Assembly (NCBI RefSeq): GCF_000312045.1
Contig: NZ_HE978634.1
Location: forward strand, 878,065 to 928,025
Length of the DNA: 49,961 bases
DNA from: Noviherbaspirillum massiliense JC206
Lineage (GTDB): Bacteria; Pseudomonadota; Gammaproteobacteria; Burkholderiales; Burkholderiaceae_D
Direction: 5' to 3'
In this document: piece after piece, positions 26,518 to 35,475 of the stretch
Layout of the letters: each line of letters starts with the position of its first letter
How positions within the stretch are numbered: the stretch's first letter is position 1
Position numbers and translations under genes: made by a program
The notes under the pieces: generated by a model
Told to the model about the DNA's origin: nothing
What the model saw: only the letters and a program-made list of their open reading frames with translations
The model's database searches: none

Positions 26518-27255
26518 ATGACAACCCCAGCACTTCCTCTCGATCCGACAATCATCCGGGCCCTGTCCGGTATATCGACGGCCACGCTGACCACTGTCCT
26601 CCTCAAGAAAGGCCTGCGCAATGTATGGATGCGCGGAACCGTCCCGCTGCGGCCGGGCCAGCCGCGCCTGGTAGGGCGCGCCTTCACCCTGCGCTTCGTA
26701 CCGGCCCGGGAAGACCTTGCCACGCCGGAATCCTGGTCCTCGCCGATTTCGACGCGGGCGGCGATCGAAGCGATGCCGGAAGGCTGCATCGCGGTGGTCG
26801 ATGCGATGGGCGTGACCGATGCCGGCATCTTCGGCGACATCCTGTGTGCACGCATGAAGAAGCGCGGGGTCGCGGCGCTGATCACCGACGGCGTGGTGCG
26901 CGACGTGGCAGGTGTCCTCGACACCGGCCTGCCGGTCTGGTGCCGGGGTGTGGCGGCGCCGCCTTCAGTGGCGGGGCTGACCTTCGTGAACTGGCAGGAG
27001 CCGATAGGCTGCGGCGGCGTGGCGGTATTCCCGAACGATGTCGTGGTGGTCGATGCCGACGGCGCGGTCCTGATTCCGGCAGCCTTGCTTGATGAAGTGG
27101 TTGCAGCAGCTTCCGAGCAGGAAAACCTGGAAGCCTGGATCATGCAGGAAGTTGAGCGCGGCGTGCCCTTGCCCGGTCTTTACCCGCCCAATGCCGAAAA
27201 CAAGGCGCGCTATGAGGCGCAAAAAGCGGCGCAGAAATCGGGCGGAAAGTCCTGA
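26518..27255 (+). CDS. RraA-like protein (HMG/CHA aldolase family)
   Basis: A 245-residue member of the RraA/dimethylmenaquinone-methyltransferase-like family. The core GDILCARMKKRGVAALITDG with VVRD (near residues 102-125) holds the conserved G-D and R-D residues that bind Mg2+ and pyruvate in the 4-hydroxy-4-methyl-2-oxoglutarate/4-carboxy-4-hydroxy-2-oxoadipate aldolases. The length exceeds the RNase E inhibitor RraA (~160) and fits the metabolic branch. ATG 26518 has CGGAGAAAT before it. In this cluster it could cleave a 2-keto-4-hydroxy acid to pyruvate plus aldehyde, or decarboxylate an oxaloacetate-like product. That is inference, not shown. Confidence 0.82.
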   Translation: MTTPALPLDPTIIRALSGISTATLTTVLLKKGLRNVWMRGTVPLRPGQPRLVGRAFTLRFVPAREDLATPESWSSPISTRAAIEAMPEGCIAVVDAMGVTDAGIFGDILCARMKKRGVAALITDGVVRDVAGVLDTGLPVWCRGVAAPPSVAGLTFVNWQEPIGCGGVAVFPNDVVVVDADGAVLIPAALLDEVVAAASEQENLEAWIMQEVERGVPLPGLYPPNAENKARYEAQKAAQKSGGKS

Positions 27256-27270
27256 TACTGCATCCCATCG

Positions 27271-27302
27271 AAAAATAAGCCGGCACGCCGGCTTATTTTT
27301 TT
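27271..27302. terminator. Bidirectional intrinsic terminator between rraA-like and gntR genes
   Basis: AATAAGCCGGC (27274-27284) pairs with GCCGGCTTATT (27287-27297), flanked by an A run on the left and an eight-T run on the right (27296-27303). It ends the plus-strand sugar cluster. The minus-strand gntR stop codon (27293-27295) lies inside the stem. Confidence 0.88.
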
Positions 27303-27979
27303 TCGAAGAGCACCTGCATGCGGGCCCGATACGCTGCCCGAATGTGGGAGCGTGCTGCAGATTCGGCTGCAGCCGGATCGCGGTGCTCGATGGCGGAGAC
27401 GATTTCCTCGTGTTCGTCGATGGCTGTGTCCGAGCGCCCCGGCAATGCCAGAGTGGTCTGGCCCAGGAGCGCCATCGACTCGCGCAAGGTGCTCAGCGTT
27501 TTCAGCAGATAGCGGTTGTGCGCACTGAGATAAAGGGTGTCGTGAAAAAGCTTGTTGTTGGTGGATAGCGCGGCGGAGTCGGGGCCGATTTCGCGATCCT
27601 TTTCGGCGATCCTGCGCAGCATGGTAATTTCGGTGTCAGTCGCATTCCTGGCCGCGAGGCCGGCCGCGGTTCCCTCCAGCACTTCCCGCATGACATAAAG
27701 CTCGTCGACCATTTGATGGTCCAGCTCGGTGACGATCATGCCGCGCCCGGGATCGTTGGCGACCAAACCGTCATTCAGCAGGCGTCCCAGCGCTTCACGA
27801 ACCGGCGTGCGGCTGGTTCCCAGCCACTGCGCGAGTTCCACTTCCCGCATTCTCGTGCCCGGCGTCAATTCGCCGGACTGGATGGCATCCCGTATCTGAC
27901 GGTAGACCAGTTCCCCACGGGGCACCGAGGCTTTTTCGGCTTGCCGGAAAGGCGGATTGGCGAGGCGTTCTGAAGTCAT
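27293..27979 (-). CDS. GntR-family regulator (FCD domain) of the tcuAB-like operon
   Basis: A 228-residue regulator with winged helix residues ~20-85 (ELVYRQIRDAIQSGELTPGT, GTSRTPVREALGRLLNDGLV) and a helical FCD domain with the metal/carboxylate-binding pattern DELYVMREVLEG and FHDTLY. The R-T-P recognition helix matches the GntR at 5739 and differs from the R-P-S type at 22783. It is divergent from the tcuAB-like operon, with two TGTATACA palindromes in between, so it very likely represses both itself and that operon. In Salmonella the equivalent system is controlled by a LysR-type protein (TcuR), so the regulator here is of a different family. Confidence 0.9.
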   Translation of the reverse strand: MTSERLANPPFRQAEKASVPRGELVYRQIRDAIQSGELTPGTRMREVELAQWLGTSRTPVREALGRLLNDGLVANDPGRGMIVTELDHQMVDELYVMREVLEGTAAGLAARNATDTEITMLRRIAEKDREIGPDSAALSTNNKLFHDTLYLSAHNRYLLKTLSTLRESMALLGQTTLALPGRSDTAIDEHEEIVSAIEHRDPAAAESAARSHIRAAYRARMQVLFEKK

Positions 27980-28106
27980 CGGGTGTTTTCAATGGAAAAG
28001 AATCGTGGATAGTGCAGCCCGCAGGCGCCGGACAGGACAGCTGGCAAGCAAGCCCGCATTTTGTCACTAATGCCATGATAATGCGGGAAAAAATCTTTTG
28101 CATGCG

Positions 28107-28118
28107 AATGTATACATT
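28107..28118. promoter_or_regulatory. GntR operator 1, AATGTATACATT
   Basis: A perfect 12-bp palindrome in the gntR/tcuA divergent region, 128 nt from the gntR start and 60 nt from the tcuA start. Spacing to the second site is about three helical turns (33 nt between the centres). Confidence 0.7.
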
Positions 28119-28122
28119 GCCT

Positions 28123-28151
28123 TTGAGATAGTGCATACTTTTGTATACATT
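28123..28151 (+). promoter_or_regulatory. Candidate tcuA promoter overlapped by GntR operator 2
   Basis: TTGAGA (28123-28128) and TACATT (28146-28151) are separated by 17 bp. The -10 hexamer overlaps the palindrome TGTATACA at 28142-28149 (context TTTGTATACATTAA), so a repressor bound there would block RNA polymerase directly. Confidence 0.55.
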
Positions 28152-28177
28152 AACCATCCAGCAAAACGGAGTTCCAG

Positions 28178-29593
28178 GTGAAATTTGATGTACTGGTGAT
28201 CGGGGGAGGCAATGCCGCGCTCTGCGCCGCCCTGATGGCGCGCGAGGCTGGTGCGAGCGTCCTGCTGCTGGAAGCGTCCCCACGCGAGTGGCGCGGCGGC
28301 AATTCGCAGCACACCCGCAACCTGCGCTGCATGCATGACGGTCCGCAGGATGTGCTGGTCGATTCCTATCCTGAGGAAGAGTTCTGGCAGGACTTGCTGA
28401 AAGTCACAGGCGGCATCACTAACGAAAAACTGGCGCGCCTCGTGATCCGCGCCTCGTCATCCTGTCGCGACTGGATGCGCAAGCATGGTGTGCATTTCCA
28501 GCCGCCGCTGTCGGGCGCCCTGCACGTTGCACGGACCAATGCGTTTTTCATGGGCGGGGGCAAGGCGCTGGTCAATGCCTATTACCGCAGTGCCGAAGCC
28601 CTGGGCGTGCAGATTCGTTACAACGCACCGGTCGATGCGATCGAACTGGATAAGGGCCGTTTCGTCGCGGCGCGCATCGGCAGCGAGCGCATCGAAGCGC
28701 GCACCTGCGTGCTGGCAGCCGGCGGTTTCGAATCGAACCGCGAGTGGCTGCGCGAAGCCTGGGGCCAGATCAACGGCGAATGGGTCGCCGACAATTTCCT
28801 GATCCGCGGCACCCGCTTCAACAAGGGCACGCTGCTGAAGTTCATGATCGATGCCGGCGCCGATGCGATCGGGGATCCAACCCAGGCGCACATGGTGGCG
28901 ATCGATGCACGTGCGCCGCTGTACGACGGCGGCATTTGCACCCGGGTGGATTGCGTATCGCTCGGCGTCGTGGTCAACAGCCACGCCGAGCGCTTTTATG
29001 ACGAAGGCGAGGATTTCTGGCCGAAGCGCTACGCGATCTGGGGCCGCCTCGTCGCGCAGCAGCCGGGCCAGATCGGCTATTCCATCATCGACAGCAAGGC
29101 CATCGGCCGCTTCATGCCGCCGGTATTCCCGGGCGTGAAGGCCGCCTCGCTGCCCGAACTGGCACAGAAGCTTGGCCTGGACGAACAGACGTTCATGCGC
29201 ACCTTGAATGACTACAACGCCGCCTGCCGCGTCGGCACCTTCGATCACGCGGTGCTTGACGACTGCCACACCGAAGGGCTCACGCCGTCCAAGACCCATT
29301 GGGCGAGGCCCATCGACACGGCACCGTTCTATGCCTATGCACTGCGGCCCGGCGTTACGTTTACCTATCTCGGCCTGAAGGTCAATGAACAGGCCGCCGT
29401 CCACTTTGGCGGCGAACCCAGTCCCAATCTATTCGTGGCCGGCGAAATGATGGCCGGAAATGTGCTCGGCAAAGGCTATACCGCCGGCGTCGGCATGTCC
29501 ATCGGCACGGCCTTCGGCCGGATCGCAGGCACGCAGGCGGCACAGGCCGCCATGAAGATCAAGCAGAAGGATACGGAATATGCAGCAGCTTGA
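28178..29593 (+). CDS. tcuA: FAD-dependent tricarballylate dehydrogenase-like protein (TcuA)
   Basis: A 471-residue flavoprotein of the fumarate reductase/succinate dehydrogenase flavoprotein superfamily. The dinucleotide-binding motif [20 protein letters not shown] is at residues 5-24, [17 protein letters not shown] at ~45-60, and the C-terminal FAD contact region [25 protein letters not shown] and N-V-L-G-K-G-Y are typical of TcuA, which oxidises tricarballylate to cis-aconitate. The start is GTG 28178, preceded by CGGAGTTCCAG. It overlaps tcuB by 14 nt, so the two are translationally linked. The real substrate may be another polycarboxylate. Confidence 0.9.
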   Translation: MKFDVLVIGGGNAALCAALMAREAGASVLLLEASPREWRGGNSQHTRNLRCMHDGPQDVLVDSYPEEEFWQDLLKVTGGITNEKLARLVIRASSSCRDWMRKHGVHFQPPLSGALHVARTNAFFMGGGKALVNAYYRSAEALGVQIRYNAPVDAIELDKGRFVAARIGSERIEARTCVLAAGGFESNREWLREAWGQINGEWVADNFLIRGTRFNKGTLLKFMIDAGADAIGDPTQAHMVAIDARAPLYDGGICTRVDCVSLGVVVNSHAERFYDEGEDFWPKRYAIWGRLVAQQPGQIGYSIIDSKAIGRFMPPVFPGVKAASLPELAQKLGLDEQTFMRTLNDYNAACRVGTFDHAVLDDCHTEGLTPSKTHWARPIDTAPFYAYALRPGVTFTYLGLKVNEQAAVHFGGEPSPNLFVAGEMMAGNVLGKGYTAGVGMSIGTAFGRIAGTQAAQAAMKIKQKDTEYAAA

Positions 29594-30755
29594 GGCGCTC
29601 ATCGAGGAAGCACGCGTCGAAAAGGCGCACGCCATGCCCGTGCAGTCGCTGGCGTTGAGCGAAAACGAAGCGGAAGTCAATCGTCAGATGCAAATCTGCA
29701 ATGCGTGCCGCTACTGCGAAGGCTTCTGCGCGGTATTCCCGGCAATGACGCGCCGTCTGGAATTCGGCAAGGCCGACATCCACTATCTCGCGAATCTCTG
29801 CCATAACTGCGGCGCCTGCCTGCACGCATGCCAGTATGCGCCGCCGCATGAATTCGCCGTCAATGTCCCGCAAGCCATGGCCAAGGTGCGCGGCGATACC
29901 TATGCCGCCTACGCATGGCCGCCTGCGCTGGGTGCGCTATACAAGCGCAATGGCCTCGCGGTTGCGCTCGCCATGGCTGCCGGCCTCGCGCTGTTCCTGA
30001 TCCTTGCCATCGCACGCAATGGTTCGCTCCTGCAGGCGCAGCTCGCGGGTAATTTCTATGCAGTCTTTCCCCACAACCTGATGGCAGGCATGTTCGGTGC
30101 GGTATTCGGATTTGCGGTCCTTGCGCTGGGGATGGGTGTCACGCGATTCTGGCGCAAGGTGTCGCCGGGCCATGCGACCGCGCCGGCCGTTGGTGAAGCC
30201 GCAAGAAATGTGCTGACGCTGACTTACCTCGATGGCGGGCATGGAGAGGGCTGCAATGAAGCGGACGATAAATTTACGCTGGCGCGCCGGCGTTTCCATC
30301 ACTTCACCTTCTACGGCTTCATGCTGTGCTTCGCATCCACATCGGTCGCGACCCTCTACCACTACGTGCTTGGCCTGCATGCGCCGTATGCCTTGACCAG
30401 TTTGCCGGTGATCCTCGGCGTCCTCGGCGGCATCGGCCTCTTGATCGGTCCTGCCGGGCTGCTTTGGCTGAACCTGCATCGCCATCCGCAGCAGGGCGAC
30501 GTGAATCAGCGCCCGATGGACCGCGGTTTCATCGCCTTGCTGCTGCTGGCAAGCGCGACCGGACTGGCTCTGCTGGCATGGCGCGAAACGGCAGCGATGC
30601 CGGTGCTGCTCGCCGTGCACCTGGGAATCATCATGGCCCTGTTTGCGACACTGCCTTACGGGAAGTTCGCGCATGGCATTTACCGTACTGCGGCCTTGCT
30701 CAAGTCGGCCATCGAGAAGCGGCAACCCAACCGACTGCAGCTCGGTTCAGACTGA
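29580..30755 (+). CDS. tcuB: TcuB/CitB-like Fe-S membrane electron-transfer protein
   Basis: A 391-residue protein whose N-terminal ~100 residues carry two cysteine clusters, [11 protein letters not shown] (about 40-50) and [15 protein letters not shown] (about 78-92), suited to two [4Fe-4S] centres. Five or six hydrophobic helices follow with histidines ([22 protein letters not shown]) that could bind haem. In the Tcu system this protein reoxidises the TcuA flavin and passes electrons to the membrane quinone pool. ATG 29580 lies inside tcuA; the overlap supports co-expression. Length and layout match TcuB. Confidence 0.9.
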   Translation: MQQLEALIEEARVEKAHAMPVQSLALSENEAEVNRQMQICNACRYCEGFCAVFPAMTRRLEFGKADIHYLANLCHNCGACLHACQYAPPHEFAVNVPQAMAKVRGDTYAAYAWPPALGALYKRNGLAVALAMAAGLALFLILAIARNGSLLQAQLAGNFYAVFPHNLMAGMFGAVFGFAVLALGMGVTRFWRKVSPGHATAPAVGEAARNVLTLTYLDGGHGEGCNEADDKFTLARRRFHHFTFYGFMLCFASTSVATLYHYVLGLHAPYALTSLPVILGVLGGIGLLIGPAGLLWLNLHRHPQQGDVNQRPMDRGFIALLLLASATGLALLAWRETAAMPVLLAVHLGIIMALFATLPYGKFAHGIYRTAALLKSAIEKRQPNRLQLGSD

Positions 30756-30811
30756 GGCGACCGACACTTCGCAACTTTTCTCGTTCTTGCAACCAACTAA
30801 CAGGAGACAGC

Positions 30812-31792
30812 ATGAAACTTGTATCCCGACGCACCGTACTCACCGCGCTCTTTGGCGCAGCCGTGGCCGCTGCCGCGCCGACCTTTGCCGCCGATAATTG
30901 GCCAAGCAAGCCGATTACGCTCGTCGTGCCGTTTGCGCCAGGCGGGACCACCGACATCCTTGGCCGCATCGTGGCACAGAAACTCGGCGAGGAATTGCAC
31001 CAGACCGTTTTGGTCGACAACCGTCCCGGCGCCGGAGGGACGATTGGAGCTGCCAGCGTCGTGAGGTCGCCGGCGGATGGATACACGCTTTTCCTGGCAA
31101 CCGTAGCGCATACGATGGCGCCCGGCATCTACAAGAAGCTTCCGTATGACTTCAAGAAGGATATGGATCCCTTGGGGCTGGTCGCGCTGACACCGAATGT
31201 GTTGCTGGTAAATCCGTCGGTTCCGGTAAATTCCGTGTCTGAGCTGATTGCCTACATCAAGGCTAACCCGGGCAAGGTCAATTACGGTTCCGCAGGCACC
31301 GGCAGCACGGAGCATCTCTCGGGAGCGCTGTTCCGTTCCATGACCGGCACCGACATCACCCATGTCCCCTATAAAGGCGGCGCCCCGATGATGACAGACC
31401 TGGTGGGAGGCCAGATCCAGATGGCAATCGAAACCAGTCCTTCAGCGGCACCGCATGTGCGCGGCGGAAGAGTGAAGGCCCTTGCGGTCACGACGAAGAC
31501 ACGTTCCGGCGCCTATCCCGGCGTTCCGACGATGGACGAGGCTGGCGTAAAAGGGTATGAAGTCACGACCTGGTTTGCGTTGATGGCGCCGCATGGCACG
31601 CCAAAGGCGATCGAGCAGCGCCTGAGCACCGAACTCGGCAAGGTCCTGAAGCAACCGGACGTCCTGAAGCATTTCGAAGAGCAAGGGGTCACCGCTGGCA
31701 ACATGACGCCGGCGCAGCTCTCTTCCTTCATTCAGTCGGAAACCGCGAAGTGGACCAAGGTCGCCAAGGAGTCCGATGCTACCGTTGATTAA
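30812..31792 (+). CDS. Orphan TctC/Bug-family solute-binding protein
   Basis: A 326-residue periplasmic binding protein with a signal peptide (RRTVLTALFGAAVAAAAPTFA, cleavage near residue 27). The family opening WPSKPITLVVPFAPGGTTDILGR and VPYKGGAP, GVPTMDEAG motifs are clear. ATG 30812 has CAGGAGACAG upstream. It follows tcuB by 56 nt on the same strand, so it probably supplies the polycarboxylate that TcuAB oxidises. No TctA/TctB genes lie beside it. The nearest set is 20 kb to the left, and sharing of that permease is possible but unproven. Salmonella tcu instead uses an MFS importer (TcuC). Confidence 0.92.
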   Translation: MKLVSRRTVLTALFGAAVAAAAPTFAADNWPSKPITLVVPFAPGGTTDILGRIVAQKLGEELHQTVLVDNRPGAGGTIGAASVVRSPADGYTLFLATVAHTMAPGIYKKLPYDFKKDMDPLGLVALTPNVLLVNPSVPVNSVSELIAYIKANPGKVNYGSAGTGSTEHLSGALFRSMTGTDITHVPYKGGAPMMTDLVGGQIQMAIETSPSAAPHVRGGRVKALAVTTKTRSGAYPGVPTMDEAGVKGYEVTTWFALMAPHGTPKAIEQRLSTELGKVLKQPDVLKHFEEQGVTAGNMTPAQLSSFIQSETAKWTKVAKESDATVD

Positions 31793-31802
31793 TGGAGTTC
31801 GA

Positions 31803-31850
31803 TCCGGAATCACCTTGGCCGGCCTGTTTCCGGACGAGCGTGATTCCGGA
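31803..31850. repeat. 11-bp inverted repeat before the terminator
   Basis: TCCGGAATCAC (31803-31813) is exactly inverted as GTGATTCCGGA (31840-31850), spaced by 26 nt that contain a smaller GGCC-rich palindrome. It lies between the tctC stop codon and the terminator and may form a long 3' hairpin. Confidence 0.6.
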
Positions 31851-31860
31851 AGCACAGATG

Positions 31861-31891
31861 AAAAAAAGCCTGCGGTTTCGCAGGCTTTTTT
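31861..31891. terminator. Bidirectional intrinsic terminator between tctC and sodB
   Basis: AAAAAGCCTGCG pairs with CGCAGGCTTTTT (ends 31890) around a GTTT loop, with A7 on the left and T6 on the right. It serves both the plus-strand tcu operon and minus-strand sodB. Confidence 0.9.
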
Positions 31892-31916
31892 ACTTGGACC
31901 CGTCCGGGAACGGAAA

Positions 31917-32495
31917 TCAGGCGTAGTTCTTCGCCACGAAATCCCAGTTCACCAGGTTCCAGAAGGCTTCGACGAACTTCGGGCGGGCGTTGCGGTAGTC
32001 GATGTAATAGGCATGCTCCCACACGTCGCAGGTGAGCAGCGGCTTGTCCGCGGTCGTCAGCGGCGTGCCGGCGTTGGAGGTGTTGACGATATCCACCGAG
32101 CCGTCGCTTTTCTTGACCAGCCAGGTCCAGCCAGAGCCGAAGTTGCTGACGGCGGACTTGTTGAATTCTTCCTTGAACTTGTCGAACGAGCCCCACTTGG
32201 CGTTGATCTTGTCCGCTACCGGGCCGGTGGGCGCGCCGCCGCCGTTCGGTTTCATGCAGTTCCAGAAGAAGGTGTGGTTCCAGACCTGGGCGGAGTTGTT
32301 GAAAACGCCGCCTGACGATTTCCGGATGATGTCTTCAAGCGGCATGTTTTCGTATTCGGTGCCCTTGATCAGGTTGTTCAGGTTGGTGACGTAAGCCTGG
32401 TGATGTTTGCCGTAGTGGTATTCCAGGGTTTCTGCCGACATGTGCGGCTGCAGTGCGTCCTTCGCGTAGGGCAGGGGTGGCAAAGTATGTTCCAT
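31917..32495 (-). CDS. sodB: Superoxide dismutase, Fe type
   Basis: A 192-residue cytoplasmic superoxide dismutase that converts superoxide to oxygen and hydrogen peroxide. Metal ligands are visible as His27, His74, Asp157 and His161 (the last two in [13 protein letters not shown]). Gln70 in [10 protein letters not shown] is the outer-sphere glutamine position of the iron enzymes. ATG 32495 has AAGGACACATC before it. It is monocistronic with a terminator on its 3' side; xseA lies upstream on the same strand with a 158-nt gap. Confidence 0.97.
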   Translation of the reverse strand: MEHTLPPLPYAKDALQPHMSAETLEYHYGKHHQAYVTNLNNLIKGTEYENMPLEDIIRKSSGGVFNNSAQVWNHTFFWNCMKPNGGGAPTGPVADKINAKWGSFDKFKEEFNKSAVSNFGSGWTWLVKKSDGSVDIVNTSNAGTPLTTADKPLLTCDVWEHAYYIDYRNARPKFVEAFWNLVNWDFVAKNYA

Positions 32496-32653
32496 GATGT
32501 GTCCTTTCTATTGTTGAGGGATGTTCTTTTTGAAAGACCTCAATTGTAAGTCGGATGCGGTTCGCCTGCATTAGGCGGAGCGCTTGACGGATCACAAAGA
32601 GTGCCCGGATGGCTTTTCGGCGAAGCATTGGCAAGCCCGCACCGGGCAGCGCA

Positions 32654-34015
32654 TTACTCCAGCGTCGGCTGCACGCTGGCAATGCCGATTTCCGCAGTGC
32701 CATCCGCCAGCCGTAGCGTGACAGTTTGTTGCGGATGCAAGTCTTTCGGTGCGCGCACCAGCCTGCCTTTGGCATCGGTCACCATGGCGTATCCGCGCTC
32801 AAGCGTACGCTGCGGATTCAATAATTCCAGTTGCGCCGCAAGTGCGGACAGTGCTTGCCGTCGCCGCTCCAGATGATGCGTCATGTGCGATGCCATGCGG
32901 CGTCCGTTGTCTGCCAGCAGGACGCGGCGGGCTCGGGTATCGGGCAGTCTTGCCGCCAGCCTGGTTTGCAGATGGGTCAGCGCAAATCGTGCCTGGCTCA
33001 GGGGCGTGCGGGTTGCATGCGCCAGGCGTGTCTGCAATTCGCGCAGTTTCAAACGCTCATGCGCAATGTAGGTACTGGGGCTGACGAGGCGGCGGGAGAG
33101 CCAGTCGAGCGTCTGGCTCGTGTCCGCAAGGCGGCGCCGGATTGCCCGCGTGAGATCGTCGGCATGCGCTTCCAGCGCTGCCAGCCAATTGACGCGCGGC
33201 GTCGCTGCCATTTCCGCAGCGGCGGTCGGTGTCGGTGCGCGCAGGTCGGCTGCAAAATCGGCGATCGTGAAATCGGTTTCATGTCCGACACCGGAAATCA
33301 CCGGGATTGCGCAGCCCGCAATGGCCCGGGCAACGACTTCCTCGTTGAATGACCACAAGTCTTCAATGCTGCCACCGCCGCGGCACACCAGCAGCACATC
33401 GCATTCGGCGCGCGCCGATGCCGTCGTGATCGCCTGCGCAATCTTCTGCGCGGAGCCCTCGCCCTGTACCGGTGCCGGATACAGGATGACCTGCACATGG
33501 GGCGCCCGCCGGCGCAGCGTGGTCAGCACGTCGCGCAAGGCCGCAGCCTGCGGACTGGTGACGATGCCTATGGTGCGGGCAAATACGGGTGGTGCGCGCT
33601 TGCTGGCCGGGTCGAACAAGCCTTCTGCATTCAGCTTTTCCTTCAGCTGCAGGAATGCCTCGTACAGGTTGCCGACGCCGGCGCGCCGGATCGCTTCCAC
33701 ATTGAGCTGGTAATCGCCGCGCGGCGCATACAGCGTCACCAGCGCACGCACCTCAACCTTGTCACCTTCGCGCGGCGTGAAGCCGGCATATTGCGCACGG
33801 CCGCGAAACATCACGGCGCGCACCTGTGCGGCATTGTCCTTCAGCGTGAAATACCAATGCCCGGACGCCGCCCGGGTGAAATTCGAAATTTCACCCGAGA
33901 CCCAGGCCAGCGGAAAGCTGCGCTCCAGCATGTTCGCGACGGCCTGGTTGAGTGCCGAAACTGTCAGGACAGGCGGCCCCGCATCCTTCGCGTCTAACGT
34001 GGTCCTGTCATTCAT
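32654..34015 (-). CDS. xseA: Exodeoxyribonuclease VII large subunit
   Basis: A 453-residue protein with an N-terminal OB fold ([30 protein letters not shown]) and the catalytic domain with [30 protein letters not shown] and [29 protein letters not shown] long coiled-coil and a short C-terminal strand ([19 protein letters not shown]) complete it. It degrades single-stranded DNA together with XseB, which is not in the window. Length and all motifs are normal. Start ATG 34015. Confidence 0.97.
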   Translation of the reverse strand: MNDRTTLDAKDAGPPVLTVSALNQAVANMLERSFPLAWVSGEISNFTRAASGHWYFTLKDNAAQVRAVMFRGRAQYAGFTPREGDKVEVRALVTLYAPRGDYQLNVEAIRRAGVGNLYEAFLQLKEKLNAEGLFDPASKRAPPVFARTIGIVTSPQAAALRDVLTTLRRRAPHVQVILYPAPVQGEGSAQKIAQAITTASARAECDVLLVCRGGGSIEDLWSFNEEVVARAIAGCAIPVISGVGHETDFTIADFAADLRAPTPTAAAEMAATPRVNWLAALEAHADDLTRAIRRRLADTSQTLDWLSRRLVSPSTYIAHERLKLRELQTRLAHATRTPLSQARFALTHLQTRLAARLPDTRARRVLLADNGRRMASHMTHHLERRRQALSALAAQLELLNPQRTLERGYAMVTDAKGRLVRAPKDLHPQQTVTLRLADGTAEIGIASVQPTLE

Positions 34016-34326
34016 GCAGCCTCCCGTATCAGAACCTCTCCACAGAGGCGGTGAATCTCGATGTGAGCCGTGCAGGCTAGAGCAGGCACAAGGAATTTTT
34101 TTAAGTGGTTGATTCTTAAAGGGCTGGTCATAGCGCCCAATTTCCAGTCAGAAAAACAAAATCTTTTGAAATCAAATACTTCTCGGTATGCAGGTTTGAT
34201 TGCCCACAAGCTTATCCACAAAAATCGTGTAGAACTGATTTGTTGGATTCTTTCCGGAGAGGCTTGCTCCTGGCGGCTCAACACGTTACATTCTGCATCC
34301 AGTTGAATTGAACCTAGGAGCCTCTT
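34016..34326. other. Divergent intergenic region xseA/exbB, AT-rich
   Basis: 311 bp, clearly more AT-rich than its surroundings around 34085-34230, as expected for promoters in both directions. A perfect DnaA-box sequence TTATCCACA occurs at 34212-34220 but is isolated. A 78-codon frame at 34070-34306 has no recognisable family and no good ribosome-binding site and is not called. Confidence 0.6.
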
Positions 34327-34932
34327 TTGCTCGCCATTCTCCAAGCCGCCGGCTGGCCAATCTGGCCTCTTTTGATTGCCTCCGTCATCGCACTGGCATT
34401 GATCATCGAACGAGTATTGTACCTGCGGCGCAAGCGCATCTTGCCGCCGAATCTCCTCAACGAAGTCGTCCGCGTTTATCACAACGGCAAGGTCGCGCCG
34501 GATGTGATTGCCAATCTTGAACAGAATTCCCCGCTGGGCAAGGTGCTTGCTGCCGGCCTGCGCAACATGAACGCACCGCGCGAAGTGATGAAGGAATCGA
34601 TCGAGGAAGCGGGCAGCGGAACGGCGCATGAACTGGAACGTTTTCTCACCACGCTCGGCACGATTGCCACTCTTGCCCCGCTCATGGGCCTGTTCGGCAC
34701 GGTGGTCGGGATGATCGAGATTTTCGGCTCCCAGAACGCGGTGGGCGCCAATCCGGCCCAGCTTGCGCATGGCATTTCCGTCGCACTGTACAACACTGGC
34801 TTCGGTCTTGCGATTGCCATGCCCTCGCTGGTGTTTTACCGCCATTTCCGCGCACTAGTCGACGGCTTCCTTGTCGAGATGGAGCAGCAGGCGGTGAAGT
34901 TTGTCGATATCGTGCATGATGCACGCAAGTAA
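34327..34932 (+). CDS. exbB: MotA/TolQ/ExbB proton channel family protein
   Basis: A 201-residue inner-membrane protein with three hydrophobic helices (about 8-26, 110-132 and 148-172). The conserved channel motif LGTIATLAPLMGLFGTVVGMI is at 102-122 and the last helix contains ALYNTGFGLAIAMPSLVFY. It uses the proton gradient to drive TonB- or Tol-type energy transfer with the ExbD partner 21 nt downstream. Start is TTG 34327, supported by AGGAG six nt upstream and the family N-terminus (LAILQAAGWPIWPLL); no ATG fits. It leads the conserved run exbB-exbD-lpxK-ycaR-kdsB-adk. Confidence 0.92.
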   Translation: MLAILQAAGWPIWPLLIASVIALALIIERVLYLRRKRILPPNLLNEVVRVYHNGKVAPDVIANLEQNSPLGKVLAAGLRNMNAPREVMKESIEEAGSGTAHELERFLTTLGTIATLAPLMGLFGTVVGMIEIFGSQNAVGANPAQLAHGISVALYNTGFGLAIAMPSLVFYRHFRALVDGFLVEMEQQAVKFVDIVHDARK

Positions 34933-34953
34933 TCTGGCGAAAGAGACGCAGCA

Positions 34954-35382
34954 ATGAATTTCCGCAGGGGCAAAGGCCGAGACGATCCCGATATCAATCT
35001 GATCCCATTCATCGACGTCCTGCTGGTGATCCTGATCTTCCTGATGGTCACCACTACCTACAGCAAATTCACCGCGCTGCAGATCACGCTGCCTACCGCA
35101 GATGCAGAAAAGGCAGTGGAGCAGCCTTTCGAGATCAATGTCGCGGTCGACGCGCAGGGCCGTTATGCAGTCAACAATGCAAAAGTCGCCGCGCATAATG
35201 CCGCGACGCTGGCTGATGAAATGCGGCTGGCTGCCAATGGCCACTCGAAGACTGACCCGGTCGTCATCATCAATGCGGATGCCACTGCAGCACATCAGTC
35301 GGTGATCAATGTCCTTGAAGCCGCCCGGCTTGCCGGATTTGAAAAAGTCACCTTCGCCGCGCAGACGAGCGGCAAGAAATGA
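34954..35382 (+). CDS. exbD: ExbD/TolR biopolymer transport protein
   Basis: A 142-residue protein with a short cytoplasmic start (MNFRRGKGRDDPDINLIPFID), one transmembrane helix that includes the conserved protonatable Asp (about residue 21) and a periplasmic domain. D-I-N-L-I-P-F-I-D-V-L-L-V-I-L-I-F-L is the family signature. It pairs with ExbB. Confidence 0.93.
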   Translation: MNFRRGKGRDDPDINLIPFIDVLLVILIFLMVTTTYSKFTALQITLPTADAEKAVEQPFEINVAVDAQGRYAVNNAKVAAHNAATLADEMRLAANGHSKTDPVVIINADATAAHQSVINVLEAARLAGFEKVTFAAQTSGKK

Positions 35383-35475
35383 TGCGTAGCGGCTGCAGGA
35401 AACCTGCGTCCGGCCAATGCCTGTCGCGGCCTGCAGTGAACTTTTAGCCGCCGCGCCAGACCACGAAAGCATTTC

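Noticed and set aside
34212-34220. TTATCCACA, a perfect DnaA box between xseA and exbB
   Set aside because: A single copy with no box cluster, dnaA/dnaN or unwinding element beside it; not evidence for an origin. It may be chance in AT-rich DNA.
34070-34306. A 78-codon frame in the xseA/exbB gap
   Set aside because: No Shine-Dalgarno, no family, composition follows the AT-rich promoter region; most likely non-coding.
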